The notes under the pieces were generated by a model. That model had not been told where the DNA came from and did not search any database. It saw only the letters and a list, made by a program, of their open reading frames with translations. Shown in pieces: positions 43,648 through 52,748 of a stretch of DNA of 64,000 nt. Position 1 is the stretch's first letter; each line of letters begins with the position of its first letter. The DNA comes from a virus. The DNA lies in IMG/VR virus record IMGVR_UViG_3300045996_002337, positions 175,971 to 239,970 of that record, one strand, 5' to 3'. The translations under genes were made by a program, and so were the position numbers.

Positions 43648-44742
43648 TCAGGTCAGAGCACCAGCAATTGCTTCGCGGCGAGCCTGCTCAATTGCCTGAC
43701 CGAGCTCCTTACCTGGAGGAATATCAGGAAAATCTGCAGCTTTAACTGGCTTTGTAACTGAGGCTGCCCTCCACAGATCAAAAGAGTTCACCTTAGGTGA
43801 CTCACCAATCGATGGCATCAGTTCAACTGCTTGCACCAAATCATCGAAGGTAGAGCCTTCGCTCCATGCCTTCGCTGCTTTCAGTAAGTTGAAGACGTCA
43901 TCAACGGTGCGTTCCATGGTTCGAACCCGATTCACATTCTCAAACAGCGTTCGCGTGCGAGTGTCAGCGCTGACACGAACAGTGGTCGAAGACGGAACAG
44001 CTGCGAGCGCAGTGTGAAACATGACGCGTTCTGCTTCATCAACAAACACCGAGACTACTGACGCAGCGGCGATGACAGATTTCAGTCGAGCTGCATCAAT
44101 GTGACCATACAGGCCTTCGAAGAACAAAACGTTTTCATCGCAGTGCATGGCCTTCATGAGCCAGAAAAAGCGCCACGGTGTTTCTTCTTGGAAGACCTTG
44201 TGGAGCTCTGCCCAGAAGCGTTCAGCGGGCAGTTGATTCAGATCGCCGTTCTCGACCATGCGCTTCGCCAAATCCATCGTTTCGGTTGCAACACTGAAGT
44301 TGTCGTAGCGTGCAAAGAAGCGGGCTAGCCGCACCACCCGCAGTGGATCTTCACCGAAGGCAGCAGAGACGTGGCGCAGAACGCGCGCTTCCAGATCTTG
44401 CTGTCCACCCCAAGGATCGATGATTTTGCCGTCCTCATCCTCAGCCATCGCATTGATGGTCAGGTCTCGTCTCGACAGGTCGTCGGCCAGGGTCACACCG
44501 TCGGTTTCAACTGCGAAGCCGAGGTAGCCCTTGCCCGTCTTGCGCTCGGTTCTAGCAAGGGCGAACTCCTCACCACGTTCGTTCAGAAACACGGGGAAAT
44601 CCGCACCCACCTGCTGAAAGCCCATGGCAATCATTTGCTCGGGCGTGGAGCCGACAACGACGTAGTCAAAATCCTTCGGATCTCGCCCCATCAGCTTGTC
44701 ACGAACTGCACCACCGACCGTGTAGACCTGATATGTTTTCAT
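43648..44742 (-). CDS. cca: CCA-adding tRNA nucleotidyltransferase
   Basis: 364 aa. Class [22 protein letters not shown] then DYVVVG (GGxxRD and the DxD metal pair), [29 protein letters not shown] and [15 protein letters not shown] (R-x-x-R-x-x-R-F). It builds or repairs the 3' CCA of tRNAs. This matters here, since the tRNA-His and two tRNA-Asn in the window lack encoded CCA. ATG lies 6 nt after TATAAT with no Shine-Dalgarno: leaderless candidate. Confidence 0.92.
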   Translation of the reverse strand: MKTYQVYTVGGAVRDKLMGRDPKDFDYVVVGSTPEQMIAMGFQQVGADFPVFLNERGEEFALARTERKTGKGYLGFAVETDGVTLADDLSRRDLTINAMAEDEDGKIIDPWGGQQDLEARVLRHVSAAFGEDPLRVVRLARFFARYDNFSVATETMDLAKRMVENGDLNQLPAERFWAELHKVFQEETPWRFFWLMKAMHCDENVLFFEGLYGHIDAARLKSVIAAASVVSVFVDEAERVMFHTALAAVPSSTTVRVSADTRTRTLFENVNRVRTMERTVDDVFNLLKAAKAWSEGSTFDDLVQAVELMPSIGESPKVNSFDLWRAASVTKPVKAADFPDIPPGKELGQAIEQARREAIAGALT

Positions 44743-44748
44743 AGATGC

Positions 44749-44777
44749 ATTATACACTGCCCACTCTAGGTTGTAAA
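44749..44777 (-). promoter_or_regulatory. TTTACA-N17-TATAAT promoter of cca
   Basis: -35 at 44772-44777, -10 at 44749-44754; 6 nt to the ATG. Confidence 0.72.
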
Positions 44778-44778
44778 C

Positions 44779-45438
44779 TCATTTCTTCCAAATCATCTGA
44801 GTGGGGTAAGAGATTGAGGACTCCTCATCGCCTTCATCGTTCTTGACAATGGTTGTGAACGAGTGCCCCTTCGAATCGGCAACGACCTTAAATTCCTTGA
44901 TTGCGCCGTGGCACAGCAAAAAGCCAGACCCGTATCGTGCGTTGATGTAGAGCACTTGGTCGCCGACAGACAACAACTTACCGTCGATGTCCCTCTGGTC
45001 TGGATCCTTGAGCAGTTCGTTTTTGGCCGCTTTCCTGTCGAACATTTCGTAGACTGTAGGCCCTGTGTAGTTCGGGAGAAAAATGACTGATGCATCCGGT
45101 AACGAAAGTTGGCAGCTGTTCTTACGTTTGTCCCATTTCGCGATGCCACCAAAAATGTACGGGTTTGTGATCATGTACTGCGTCTCGCCTTGCCAGCTGC
45201 GTGACTGCATTACGGCACGTCCGTACACAACTTCTGGGTCCATTTGCACTTTTGCAATCGACCCCTTCCGATCACCAGCAATGAACTTCACATACAGCTT
45301 GCCGCCCAGAATCTTATCGAGGAGAGCATTTCTGGCCGCGCAGTACGATACTGCCAAAGGATCATCTTCAGTTTCGAAATACTGAGGTACTTGTGGGAGC
45401 TGAAACTCATCTGGAAATTCAAAATCGCTCATAGTCAT
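44779..45438 (-). CDS. Unknown 219-aa protein
   Basis: Begins MTMSDFEFPDEFQLPQVPQY; beta-rich with MITNPYIFGGIAKWDKRKNS and VGDQVLYINARYGSGFLLCH, possibly an SH3-like or KOW-like barrel at the end. ATGA overlap with the small zinc protein. Not recognised. Confidence 0.65.
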   Translation of the reverse strand: MTMSDFEFPDEFQLPQVPQYFETEDDPLAVSYCAARNALLDKILGGKLYVKFIAGDRKGSIAKVQMDPEVVYGRAVMQSRSWQGETQYMITNPYIFGGIAKWDKRKNSCQLSLPDASVIFLPNYTGPTVYEMFDRKAAKNELLKDPDQRDIDGKLLSVGDQVLYINARYGSGFLLCHGAIKEFKVVADSKGHSFTTIVKNDEGDEESSISYPTQMIWKK

Positions 45439-45602
45439 ACATGCCCCTCAAAGGTTCGATGGCGACCGCACTTCGAGCATTCCATCTTCACAGACGTGTG
45501 TTCGTACCCACCGCGAAAGTTGTAATCGCGAAGAACGGCTGGATTGACCCAACGATGCTCGCAAAAGAAAAGCGCCTTGATTCTCTTGAAGATTGATTTC
45601 AC
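45435..45602 (-). CDS. Small zinc-binding protein, 55 aa, GTG start
   Basis: KSIFKRIKALFFCEHRWVNP then MECSKCGRHRTFEG: C-x-H ... C-x-x-C-x-x-H. GTGA overlap with the DUF4031 gene and ATGA with the next. Good support although short. Confidence 0.65.
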   Translation of the reverse strand: MKSIFKRIKALFFCEHRWVNPAVLRDYNFRGGYEHTSVKMECSKCGRHRTFEGHV

Positions 45603-45865
45603 GTTGTCTCTCCATTCATGATTCGCGCAAGAGAAACGAGCTCACGCGAGGTTACCAATTTTGCACCGGCCGCAAGCGCTAGCGTTTGTTGATCACTCGT
45701 GATGTCGAAGTGCGAAAGGGCTTCTTGCGAATGCCAAAAATGCTTCTTCACACCGATTCGCTCTGCAAATTCGCGTACCTCTTCAATTGAATCTGCTACC
45801 ATGTGGGCGTAGGACTTTCTCCCACCGGCAGATTTCTTGAAAACTGGCGAATCAACGTAGATCAT
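45599..45865 (-). CDS. DUF4031 family protein
   Basis: 88 aa. MIYVDSPVFKKSAGGRKSYA then HMVADSIEEVREFAERIGVK and WHSQEALSHFDI matches the DUF4031 pattern ([YV]-[VI]-D-x-P-x-x-x-G-x-R-x-[SW]-x-H). Function unknown. Coupled to both neighbours. Confidence 0.78.
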   Translation of the reverse strand: MIYVDSPVFKKSAGGRKSYAHMVADSIEEVREFAERIGVKKHFWHSQEALSHFDITSDQQTLALAAGAKLVTSRELVSLARIMNGETT

Positions 45866-46272
45866 TAAGACCACGCAAGTAGGCGGGGGATGTCGATATC
45901 CATCGTAACGCTGTGTGGGCCCTGCGCACTGATGGGCATGGGCCACACTAGGGTGTTCGGTTCGATGTGATGCGCGCTGAGATGTTTCTGAAGGCTGATT
46001 TCAAAGTTCTTGTCAGTTGCGATGTGGCCGAACGTATCAGCGTGGTACCCGTCCAGGGTAATTGCAACTGCAGCGAAAATGAGAATGGGGTCATCATTGT
46101 CATCACAAACAACGTCGACTTTTACCCGTGAAATTGTGAACCACTGGGCGATGTCATTTCGACCGTATTGGCCATTCCCATCCTCGCCAAAGGCGCAGAC
46201 AGTCTTTCCAATCAGGGCGCGCTCAAGAAGGGTAGTGCAGTCCTCTTCCAGAAGTTGACGCATGTTTTTCAT
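45865..46272 (-). CDS. Unknown 135-aa protein
   Basis: MKNMRQLLEEDCTTLLERAL, then a beta-rich middle (ISRVKVDVVCDDNDDPILIF) and C-terminal IPRLLAWS. ATGA overlap at the start. Not recognised. Confidence 0.65.
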   Translation of the reverse strand: MKNMRQLLEEDCTTLLERALIGKTVCAFGEDGNGQYGRNDIAQWFTISRVKVDVVCDDNDDPILIFAAVAITLDGYHADTFGHIATDKNFEISLQKHLSAHHIEPNTLVWPMPISAQGPHSVTMDIDIPRLLAWS

Positions 46273-46472
46273 TCCAAATTTCCGTTATGCCAGACGGGGC
46301 GCTTGTTGTCCCCAGTCATGGCGTTCCATTGTTGATACCAGACATCGACCCACATCATTAAAATGCGGTCGTTTTCCAGCTGCGCTTTAGATTGGCATTC
46401 CTGGAGCATGGTCCAGAATGATGTGATTACATCACCTTGAATTTCGATTTCGATGCGATCTAGCTGCATCAT
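46269..46472 (-). CDS. Unknown 67-aa protein
   Basis: MMQLDRIEIEIQGDVITSFW; Trp-rich helix (MMWVDVWYQQWNAM). Overlaps on both sides by ATGA. Not recognised. Confidence 0.62.
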   Translation of the reverse strand: MMQLDRIEIEIQGDVITSFWTMLQECQSKAQLENDRILMMWVDVWYQQWNAMTGDNKRPVWHNGNLE

Positions 46473-46666
46473 TCCCGAAAAATGACGATGTCAGATTTGC
46501 TCGCACCAAGGATTACAGAGCGCCGCTGAGTTCTGCCGACGCATTTCAGATCGACATACGGGTGGCGAACTGCAATGACCGCAAAGACCTTGTGCCCGAT
46601 CTCGGAATAGACCGGATCACGCTTGATTGCCTCGGGATGAAGTTTGACGAGCGAGCCGGCGCGCAT
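46469..46666 (-). CDS. Unknown 65-aa protein
   Basis: MRAGSLVKLHPEAIKRDPVY, beta-rich with AVIAVRHPYVDLKCVGRTQR; maybe a small OB- or SH3-like barrel. Starts one nt after the preceding stop. Confidence 0.62.
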   Translation of the reverse strand: MRAGSLVKLHPEAIKRDPVYSEIGHKVFAVIAVRHPYVDLKCVGRTQRRSVILGASKSDIVIFRE

Positions 46667-46667
46667 C

Positions 46668-46850
46668 TTAATCCTCGAAAGAAAGACGACGAAGTTCCTG
46701 CTTTTCCTTTTGCCGAGAATGGTCCTTAGGACTCTTCATGCGGCCACCAGGTCGACTCAGCAACACGTCGTTGAGATGCTTGTTACGAGGTTTGAGCGGT
46801 TCGATGATGATCGCGTCATCATCCTTGGTGTGTTGTTTGGTCTTGTACAT
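46668..46850 (-). CDS. Unknown basic 60-aa protein
   Basis: MYKTKQHTKDDDAIIIEPLK, Lys/Arg-rich. GACGGAAA before the ATG; promoter upstream at 46882-46910. Confidence 0.6.
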   Translation of the reverse strand: MYKTKQHTKDDDAIIIEPLKPRNKHLNDVLLSRPGGRMKSPKDHSRQKEKQELRRLSFED

Positions 46851-46881
46851 TTTCCGTCATCAAGTAAGGTTGCCAAGAATC

Positions 46882-46910
46882 ATTATACCATCAGCGAGCC
46901 CTTAAGTAAA
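46882..46910 (-). promoter_or_regulatory. TTTACT-N17-TATAAT promoter
   Basis: -10 at 46882-46887, -35 at 46905-46910; starts the operon running from 46850 to 44779. Confidence 0.65.
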
Positions 46911-46916
46911 CCGTCG

Positions 46917-47519
46917 TTACTTCTTACGCTTTCTATCAACAATGCCAATGAACTTAGGGTGCGACATGATGAACTTAACGTTCTCATCGTCTTCCCCGAA
47001 GATCTCAATGGTGGCCTTTTCGATGTAGACGCCCTTAAGAAAGCTGTTCAAGTTCTTCACCTCACCACCTGGGGCTTCGAAGCGCTTCATGTCTATCACT
47101 GGCCTGTCGAGCTTGTCACCATCTGAATCGTGCGTCTTCATGTACGTATCAGGTGTGGCCTGGACGACGAGAAATTCTTCACGTTCCCGCTTGTGATTGT
47201 TACCGCGCGGAAGACTGTAACCCCAGTTGAATGGGATGAACTTGTACTTTTGGCGCAGCTTGTCTTGGTCGATCACGAAAACCACCCCACCCCAGCTGAT
47301 TGCATATTCACGATCGCGGGTGAAGGAAAGCCCCTTCATCCAGTACGATCCTTGATACTCTGGATCGTCGTCCTTCCGCCGCTTGCCATCAGGCCACCAG
47401 CGCTGTGTTGTGGTCGCCAACATCTTGTTGTCACGCAGCGCCTGAGCTGCATATTCGAGCTTCATGCCATGGAATAGCGGGGCTCGTGCCTGCTCCTGAA
47501 GAAGGTCAATGATTTTCAT
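46917..47519 (-). CDS. ADP-ribosyltransferase-like fold protein (tentative)
   Basis: 200 aa. APLFHGMKLEYAAQALRDNK then GLSFTRDREYAISWGGVVFV followed by IDQDKL. The H-G, S-x-T-R-[DS] and [FVI]-x-[VI]-D pattern resembles the NAD-binding core of mono-ADP-ribosyltransferase-like phage proteins. A catalytic ExE is not certain (REREEFLV is a candidate). ATGA overlap with the gene before. Treat as hypothesis. Confidence 0.5.
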   Translation of the reverse strand: MKIIDLLQEQARAPLFHGMKLEYAAQALRDNKMLATTTQRWWPDGKRRKDDDPEYQGSYWMKGLSFTRDREYAISWGGVVFVIDQDKLRQKYKFIPFNWGYSLPRGNNHKREREEFLVVQATPDTYMKTHDSDGDKLDRPVIDMKRFEAPGGEVKNLNSFLKGVYIEKATIEIFGEDDENVKFIMSHPKFIGIVDRKRKK

Positions 47520-47719
47520 GTTGCTAATGTCAGCAGCCACTGCGCTGATTCAATGACAAGTTCGGCCTTGACGATTTTGCATGTAGGGTGCTTTTTGCGG
47601 GCATGATTTAACATCCACGCCCTTTCATCTGGAAGCATCCCAAGCTCCTTGCCGCCAAACAAGTGATCCGCTATAACGTCCTCTTGTTCTGGAGAAACTG
47701 GAATGCTGAGCTGAATCAC
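47516..47719 (-). CDS. Unknown 67-aa protein
   Basis: MIQLSIPVSPEQEDVIADHL; mixed alpha/beta, coupled on both sides. Not recognised. Confidence 0.62.
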   Translation of the reverse strand: MIQLSIPVSPEQEDVIADHLFGGKELGMLPDERAWMLNHARKKHPTCKIVKAELVIESAQWLLTLAT

Positions 47720-47925
47720 TTCAGGCCCTTTGCTTTCCGCTTTTCTGTCATGCTATCAGCCATGCGCTTCAGGTCCTCTGCCGAATACTCGAGCGCGCGA
47801 ATTTGGCTGTTGACAGGAAGGTCAATTTGCTGAACGAGCTTCTCAAGGCGCTCGACCGCGTCTTGGATCTTCATCATTTGCGCGTTGAACATGTCGTCGG
47901 CGTTTGCTTCTTGGATCAGTTTCAT
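47716..47925 (-). CDS. Unknown 69-aa helical protein
   Basis: MKLIQEANADDMFNAQMMKI then a heptad-like helix (LEKLVQQIDLPVNSQIRALE). An AATAAATA box (47953-47960) lies 28 nt upstream. Confidence 0.63.
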   Translation of the reverse strand: MKLIQEANADDMFNAQMMKIQDAVERLEKLVQQIDLPVNSQIRALEYSAEDLKRMADSMTEKRKAKGLK

Positions 47926-47935
47926 GGTGTGTCCG

Positions 47936-48871
47936 TTAGATAAGGTCAGCCTTATTTATTGTCAGCGGTTCCACAGTTCGGAATTCTTTTTCAGTCGCCT
48001 GATAGAAAGTCCAGCTGCCCAGTTCAATGCAGGTAAGGGCACACCAGCCCCGGACCTTTATGTTGCCGCTGTAGCTCTGCTCACCGAATGAACCGTACGC
48101 ACATGTATCGATGTTCGTCTGTCCGACAATCGTGACTGGCCGCTGCATGATGGTGTGACCACTGATGATGTGCGACAACTTGTCGTTGAAGACAGCAGTG
48201 CCGTTTCGCAGCTTCAATGTGCGAATGATCTTTTCGCGGTTGCTTAGGTCGGCACGATAAAAATCGTAGAACAGATGGCGGCCCCACAGAAAAGAATCAC
48301 CATCCCCGTTCTGCTTGGTCGCCAAGGCGTGAACCTTCTGCCCATCCGACAGAATTTCATCGGTTATGACGTTGCCTGGCGGCAGTTCGGCGTGGATCAC
48401 ATGGAACTTCTTCCCATCCGGTCGATTGATCGTGATCATGAAAGGAAGGTTCTCAACGAAGGTCAGCAGGTCAATCAGCTCCATGTCCTCGTCACTGATC
48501 AGTGGCATGTGCTCAACACGCCCAGCTTCCTTCGCTTCAAGAGCGCGAGAAACGTTCCACGCCTCAGCTCCCCACATGCCACCGTTCTGGAACCAAAATT
48601 GCCCCATGTAGCCACCGCGAAACGCTTCAAGCATCATCTGCTCGTGGTTAGAGAGGACTGCATGGAACCAGGGCTTGCGTAGCAGGGCAAGGCAGCCAAG
48701 TGAATCTGGTCCGCGATCGACGAGGTCACCAACTGAGAACATTCGGTCCTTTGTGGAATCAAATGCAAGGTTCTCAAGCAGGTTCTCGAAGCATGCAAGT
48801 GATCCATGCAGGTCACCGATTACGAAGTCCCTACCATCGTTGTTTGGTTCAAATGTTTTGAGAATTGGCAT
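47936..48871 (-). CDS. Ser/Thr-type metallophosphatase (PPP family)
   Basis: 311 aa. RDFVIGDLHGSLACFENLLE (GDxHG), MFSVGDLVDRGPDSLGCLAL (GDxVDRG), AVLSNHEQMMLEAF (GNHE with S for G), FHVIHAELPPG and HIISGHTIM supply the remaining metal His residues. Similar in layout to phage lambda phosphatase. Dephosphorylates proteins or small phosphates. 2-nt gap after the membrane-protein gene. Confidence 0.88.
   Translation of the reverse strand: MPILKTFEPNNDGRDFVIGDLHGSLACFENLLENLAFDSTKDRMFSVGDLVDRGPDSLGCLALLRKPWFHAVLSNHEQMMLEAFRGGYMGQFWFQNGGMWGAEAWNVSRALEAKEAGRVEHMPLISDEDMELIDLLTFVENLPFMITINRPDGKKFHVIHAELPPGNVITDEILSDGQKVHALATKQNGDGDSFLWGRHLFYDFYRADLSNREKIIRTLKLRNGTAVFNDKLSHIISGHTIMQRPVTIVGQTNIDTCAYGSFGEQSYSGNIKVRGWCALTCIELGSWTFYQATEKEFRTVEPLTINKADLI
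47953..47960 (-). promoter_or_regulatory. T4-late-like octamer AATAAATA
   Basis: Lies in the phosphatase 3' end, 28 nt before the 69-aa gene. Confidence 0.5.
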
Positions 48872-48873
48872 GA

Positions 48874-49500
48874 TCAGATCTTAAAAACACCATGGAACGC
48901 GCGGCGCACAACACGGCTAGACATTTTTGTAATGGCATTCGCGATGCCGGTGAAAACATTGAGGAGCAGGTCGCCGATGATCAGACTGACGGCGTAAAAT
49001 GGCCAGAAAAACGTCCAGCAAAACAGGTGGTCGCCCAGCGCATCACGGTTGACCTTAGGCACGATGTTGCCATGTTCTACCTCAACGTTGATGATTCGAT
49101 CGACTCGGAAACCTCCTTCAAGTCTCATAAACGCGACCGCCACTTCAGCTGGATGTTCACGCGTGCCCTGCCGGTTCTTATGGGTTTCCCATTTCACGGC
49201 CCAATGCTTCGCGGCCTTCCTGACCGCGAGACCGAACTCAAGCAGCGAGTACACCAAGCCAATTGTGAGGTACGTGCCCGCCGCCGCCCAAAAGCTCTCT
49301 GATAGGAATAGAGACCATGAGAGACGGCCACCATCTAAAACGTAAGAAATGCACAGCACCATCACGCCGATTACCAACGCCCACCACTTTGGTTCTGGTC
49401 GTCCACTGCGGTCAATCGCACATCCAACAACCAGTGCGATAAAAAAGAGCCCAATGACGATTGCGAGCCACACATTCAGCACAAAGCCAAAAACTTCCAT
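48874..49500 (-). CDS. Unknown multi-pass membrane protein, 208 aa
   Basis: Hydrophobic segments near 8-26 (NVWLAIVIGLFFIALVVG), 38-56, 65-88 and 160-185 (WTFFWPFYAVSLIIGDLLLN), with a soluble basic loop between the third and fourth. AGGAG before the ATG and TATAAT at about 49532. Unknown. Confidence 0.7.
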   Translation of the reverse strand: MEVFGFVLNVWLAIVIGLFFIALVVGCAIDRSGRPEPKWWALVIGVMVLCISYVLDGGRLSWSLFLSESFWAAAGTYLTIGLVYSLLEFGLAVRKAAKHWAVKWETHKNRQGTREHPAEVAVAFMRLEGGFRVDRIINVEVEHGNIVPKVNRDALGDHLFCWTFFWPFYAVSLIIGDLLLNVFTGIANAITKMSSRVVRRAFHGVFKI

Positions 49501-49566
49501 GCAATTCTCCTAAGATGAGTTAAGTCATTATACCACGAAAAATGCACTGGGTTCCAGTTGTTTCAG

Positions 49567-49574
49567 AATAAATA
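49567..49574 (+). promoter_or_regulatory. T4-late-like octamer AATAAATA
   Basis: 27 nt upstream of the plus-strand glycosyltransferase ATG at 49601. Confidence 0.6.
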
Positions 49575-49600
49575 GGCAGACCACCTTGGAGACCTACACG

Positions 49601-50656
49601 ATGACTACCCGCTCACTCTTTATCCTAAAGCGCCGTGCCGATTATGGCACTGACCCATCCTATGAAAGCTCGTACCAAATTGCCACTGGCATGTACAACT
49701 CCGCAAAGTTCGTTGTTGACGAGCTTGAAGCGGCAGGCCGCGAAGCAAAGTTGGTGATCGTAATCGACGGCAATGACATCGACCGTGAGGTAACGGAGTA
49801 CAAACCTACCCACGTGTTCATCGAAGGTTTGTGGGTAACACCGCTGAAGTTTCGACAGTTGAAGTCAATTGCTCGACACAAGGACGTTAAGTGGCACGTC
49901 CGCATTCACTCTGAAATTCCGTTTGTGGCAACTGAAGGAACAGCGTTTGATTGGATTCCGCAGTACCTTGATGAGCGCGTCTATGTTGCCCCAAATGCTC
50001 CAAGGGCCCATGAGCAGGTCAAGTGGCTCGCCACAAACATGATTGGCGATGCTAACGCCACGACGTACGTGCCCTTGCTGCCAAACTGCTATCCTGTGGA
50101 TGACTTCCAACCAATTGGGAACTTGAGCACTCGTGACAAGGACACCCTTGACATCGCCTGCTTTGGCGCCCACCGTCCAATGAAGAACCACCTGCAGTCG
50201 GCATTTATCGCGCTACGCTACGCCGAATCGCAAGGAAAGAAGCTTCGATTCCACGTCAACAACCGTACTGACCAAGGTGGCGATAGCCCCGCGAAAAACG
50301 TGCGAAACCTTTTGTCTGTTGTCAACAACGCTGAGCTTGTTGAGCACAGCTGGGAAGATCGTGAGACGTTCCTTCAAAGCCTGTCTGAAATCGATCTGTT
50401 GCTGCAGGTATCAATGTCCGAGACGTTTAACATCGTGGCTGCTGATGCAACTCTAGTGGGTCGCCCAATGTTGGTCTCTAAGGAAATCTCTTGGGCTTAT
50501 CCTACCTACGGCGATCCTCAATCGGTCGATGATTGCCTGAAGAAGCTTGAGCTGATCATGTCGAACAAGAAGTTCTTCATCAACAGCAATAGAGCCGGCC
50601 TCAACATTTACGCTGCGTCAGCGCGTCGTCGCTGGTTGAACTACTTGGGGGTATGA
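49601..50656 (+). CDS. Glycosyltransferase, GT4-like
   Basis: 351 aa on the plus strand. N-terminal TTRSLFILKRRADYGTDPSY and THVFIEGLWVTPLKFRQL; C-terminal Rossmann half with TLDIACFGAHRPMKNHLQSA, KLRFHVNNRT, and the donor-site region LLLQVSMSETFNIVAADATL then GRPMLVS (E-x7-E-like). GGAG 9 nt before the ATG. Sugar and acceptor unknown. Overlaps the next gene by 4 nt. Confidence 0.75.
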   Translation: MTTRSLFILKRRADYGTDPSYESSYQIATGMYNSAKFVVDELEAAGREAKLVIVIDGNDIDREVTEYKPTHVFIEGLWVTPLKFRQLKSIARHKDVKWHVRIHSEIPFVATEGTAFDWIPQYLDERVYVAPNAPRAHEQVKWLATNMIGDANATTYVPLLPNCYPVDDFQPIGNLSTRDKDTLDIACFGAHRPMKNHLQSAFIALRYAESQGKKLRFHVNNRTDQGGDSPAKNVRNLLSVVNNAELVEHSWEDRETFLQSLSEIDLLLQVSMSETFNIVAADATLVGRPMLVSKEISWAYPTYGDPQSVDDCLKKLELIMSNKKFFINSNRAGLNIYAASARRRWLNYLGV

Positions 50657-51252
50657 TGGGACTTATTGCTGATCGTGACGGAGTGGACGTTGTTATCACT
50701 CCAGCTGGAAATGAACACCCATTCAAGGAGACATTGGATTTCAACTATGGGCGCCTTCAGCTTGCAAAGCTTGAGGACCGCTCGAAGGAATGGAAGATCA
50801 ATGTCTATGATGGACGCACCCGCCTAGGTAAAGCCGAGTTCAAGGCCTACCAATTCATCGCTGATGGTGTCACAAGACGAACCATCAGTCTTTCATTTCT
50901 AGAACTTGATGAACGTCAACGTGGCATGAAGCGAAGCTATGAGCTCGTCAACTTCATTATCGACATGGTCACGAAGTCATGCGACCGTGATTGGGGTGAA
51001 GCCCACGGAAAGCCAGTTGTCTTCATCGAACAAAAGTTCTTTGACAACGTGAAGAAAGAAGATCGCGGTCTCTTTTTCGGCATCTTCAAGAAGGTCATTG
51101 GCGCCATTGTTGGTGGCAAGGATGACAAGCCAAAAGTAACGCCAGACCACGATCTGGTGCTTTCACCAATAGGTGATGACGTGTCAATGCAGCTGATTGA
51201 AGGGCACGTCCTCAGGTCTGATGGGCTTATTTCCCCGATTGGTCATCGCTGA
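50653..51252 (+). CDS. Unknown 199-aa protein
   Basis: MMGLIADRDGVDVVITPAGN; central part RRTISLSFLELDERQRGMKR then SYELVNFIIDMVTKSCDRDW resembles an acyltransferase-like alpha/beta fold, uncertain. ATGA overlap with the glycosyltransferase, so probably a functional partner. 26 nt convergent overlap with the next gene. Confidence 0.62.
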   Translation: MMGLIADRDGVDVVITPAGNEHPFKETLDFNYGRLQLAKLEDRSKEWKINVYDGRTRLGKAEFKAYQFIADGVTRRTISLSFLELDERQRGMKRSYELVNFIIDMVTKSCDRDWGEAHGKPVVFIEQKFFDNVKKEDRGLFFGIFKKVIGAIVGGKDDKPKVTPDHDLVLSPIGDDVSMQLIEGHVLRSDGLISPIGHR

Positions 51253-51415
51253 GATAGACAATAACTGACATCATGTAACCGGCTTTTGCGAGCTCGGTTA
51301 CAATGTCACCGACTTCATCCTGACTGAAGTTGAAGGTTACACGATCAGCGCCATCAGCCCCCGCTTTTTCCAGAGCAGCATCCACAAGGTCCATTGTTGA
51401 CTTGGTGTTTTTCAT
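51227..51415 (-). CDS. Unknown 62-aa protein
   Basis: MKNTKSTMDLVDAALEKAGA; alpha/beta with FNFSQDEVGDIVTELAKAGY. Convergent to the plus-strand gene. Confidence 0.6.
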   Translation of the reverse strand: MKNTKSTMDLVDAALEKAGADGADRVTFNFSQDEVGDIVTELAKAGYMMSVIVYLSDDQSGK

Positions 51416-51421
51416 GTTGAC

Positions 51422-51958
51422 TCACTTTCTATGTTTCAGGATGACTTCATCGCTCAGCTTGTAGCAGAGCACCGCGAGCTGGTCGTAGTATTCCAACGTC
51501 ATGTCGATGACCTGTTCGATCTGTTCGCGTGTTGCCATGATGCGAACAGGAATCATTCGCTCAATGAAGAGCTCACCACATGGTGACTTCCACTGCCCCT
51601 TTGCCGGCGACATGATCGTCAGCCCGCCAGAGATAGCACGAACCTTTTCGTCCCAGACTTTGTGATAGCGTGTGGAGTATGAGTTCCTCTTTTCCCAACG
51701 ATGAATCTCGCCGGCGTAAGCTTCTTCGTCATCCCACTCTTTGCGACGGGGCGTTTTCACACGCTTCTCAGTCGGAATCAAAATTTCCCACATGCACGCC
51801 TTCACTTCTTCCTCCATCGTTTCAAGCACCAGTGGTTGCCCATCATTATCTCGTTGAAGGTGCCGAAAAATGTAATCGCGGTGGCCAGTATCCATGAACT
51901 CACGGTTCACTGGAATCCGGCTAACCTCGCCCCATCTTTCAAAGAGATAGTACTTCAT
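51422..51958 (-). CDS. Unknown 178-aa protein
   Basis: MKYYLFERWGEVSRIPVNRE, basic with many Trp and Arg; C-terminal IEQVIDMTLEYYDQLAVLCY. ATGA overlap with the membrane gene. Not recognised. Confidence 0.65.
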   Translation of the reverse strand: MKYYLFERWGEVSRIPVNREFMDTGHRDYIFRHLQRDNDGQPLVLETMEEEVKACMWEILIPTEKRVKTPRRKEWDDEEAYAGEIHRWEKRNSYSTRYHKVWDEKVRAISGGLTIMSPAKGQWKSPCGELFIERMIPVRIMATREQIEQVIDMTLEYYDQLAVLCYKLSDEVILKHRK

Positions 51959-52419
51959 TTCTCATAATCGAAGTTGATCTTCACGCAGGTCTTTTCCTTA
52001 AACGACTGGTAAGCCATTTGGAAAAAGGTCGGTTCGCGATACTCAAACCTTCTGTTAAACTTACGTTCATTCCTTGCGTCTTCCCAGCGATAAAAAGCTT
52101 TTAGCAGCGTGTAAACAACAAACGTTATGATCGCGGCGAGAGCAATTCCAAAAATCATGCCGAGCGCCATTCGAGCTTCTTCTTCGGGGGCCACAAACCC
52201 GTGCACTGAGATCGCGCCAATCCAACCGATAAGATCAGCGACACCAACCATGACGAGCACGACTGAAACAGCCGCCACGCCGAAAATGATTTTCAGCAGC
52301 CCATACATGACGTACTTAAGATAGGAACAGAGATCCATGCAGCACCGCGCTCTAATAGATCCATAGCCCGTAGCAAGTCGGTAATGGAGGCTTCGCGTCT
52401 TGAGGGTGAATTCTTTCAT
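51955..52419 (-). CDS. Unknown membrane protein, 154 aa
   Basis: Basic N-terminus (MKEFTLKTRSLHYRLATGYG), then two hydrophobic segments (GLLKIIFGVAAVSVVLVMVG and MIFGIALAAIITFVVYTLL) and a charged tail. AGGAAA upstream. A second ATG at residue 28 is possible. Confidence 0.62.
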   Translation of the reverse strand: MKEFTLKTRSLHYRLATGYGSIRARCCMDLCSYLKYVMYGLLKIIFGVAAVSVVLVMVGVADLIGWIGAISVHGFVAPEEEARMALGMIFGIALAAIITFVVYTLLKAFYRWEDARNERKFNRRFEYREPTFFQMAYQSFKEKTCVKINFDYEK

Positions 52420-52431
52420 GATTTTCCTAGG

Positions 52432-52647
52432 TTACGAAAGTGCGTAGTGAAGCATGTGGGCCGCCGTAAGAAGGCAGATCACGAGGCCGGTGACGAATGC
52501 GAACACGATAGAAAGTCCATTTCGAACTTTTTCGCTGAATCGGCGGAAGAGGTAGGTGTAAAGCAACCAGTCGATCGCGACCATGATTACGCCACCCGCA
52601 AGAACGCTTAGACCTAGAAGTGCAATCAGCCAATGTACGAATGTCAT
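52432..52647 (-). CDS. Small two-helix membrane protein, 71 aa
   Basis: MTFVHWLIALLGLSVLAGGV and GLSIVFAFVTGLVICLLTAA form two membrane helices with a short basic loop. AAGGAA before the ATG. Confidence 0.65.
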   Translation of the reverse strand: MTFVHWLIALLGLSVLAGGVIMVAIDWLLYTYLFRRFSEKVRNGLSIVFAFVTGLVICLLTAAHMLHYALS

Positions 52648-52661
52648 CTCATTCCTTTTTG

Positions 52662-52736
52662 TGGTACCGCCGGCGGGAATCGAACCCACGTCTCAGGCTT
52701 AGGAGGCCCGCGCACTTTCCACTGTACTACGGCGGT
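52662..52736 (-). tRNA. tRNA-Arg(CCT)
   Basis: Isolated, 29 kb from the main cluster. Acceptor ACCGCCG/CGGCGGT, anticodon stem CGGGC/GCCTG, loop CTCCTAA, T-loop GGTTCGATTCC, CCA encoded. Reads AGG. Confidence 0.88.
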
Positions 52737-52748
52737 GCAATACTTACG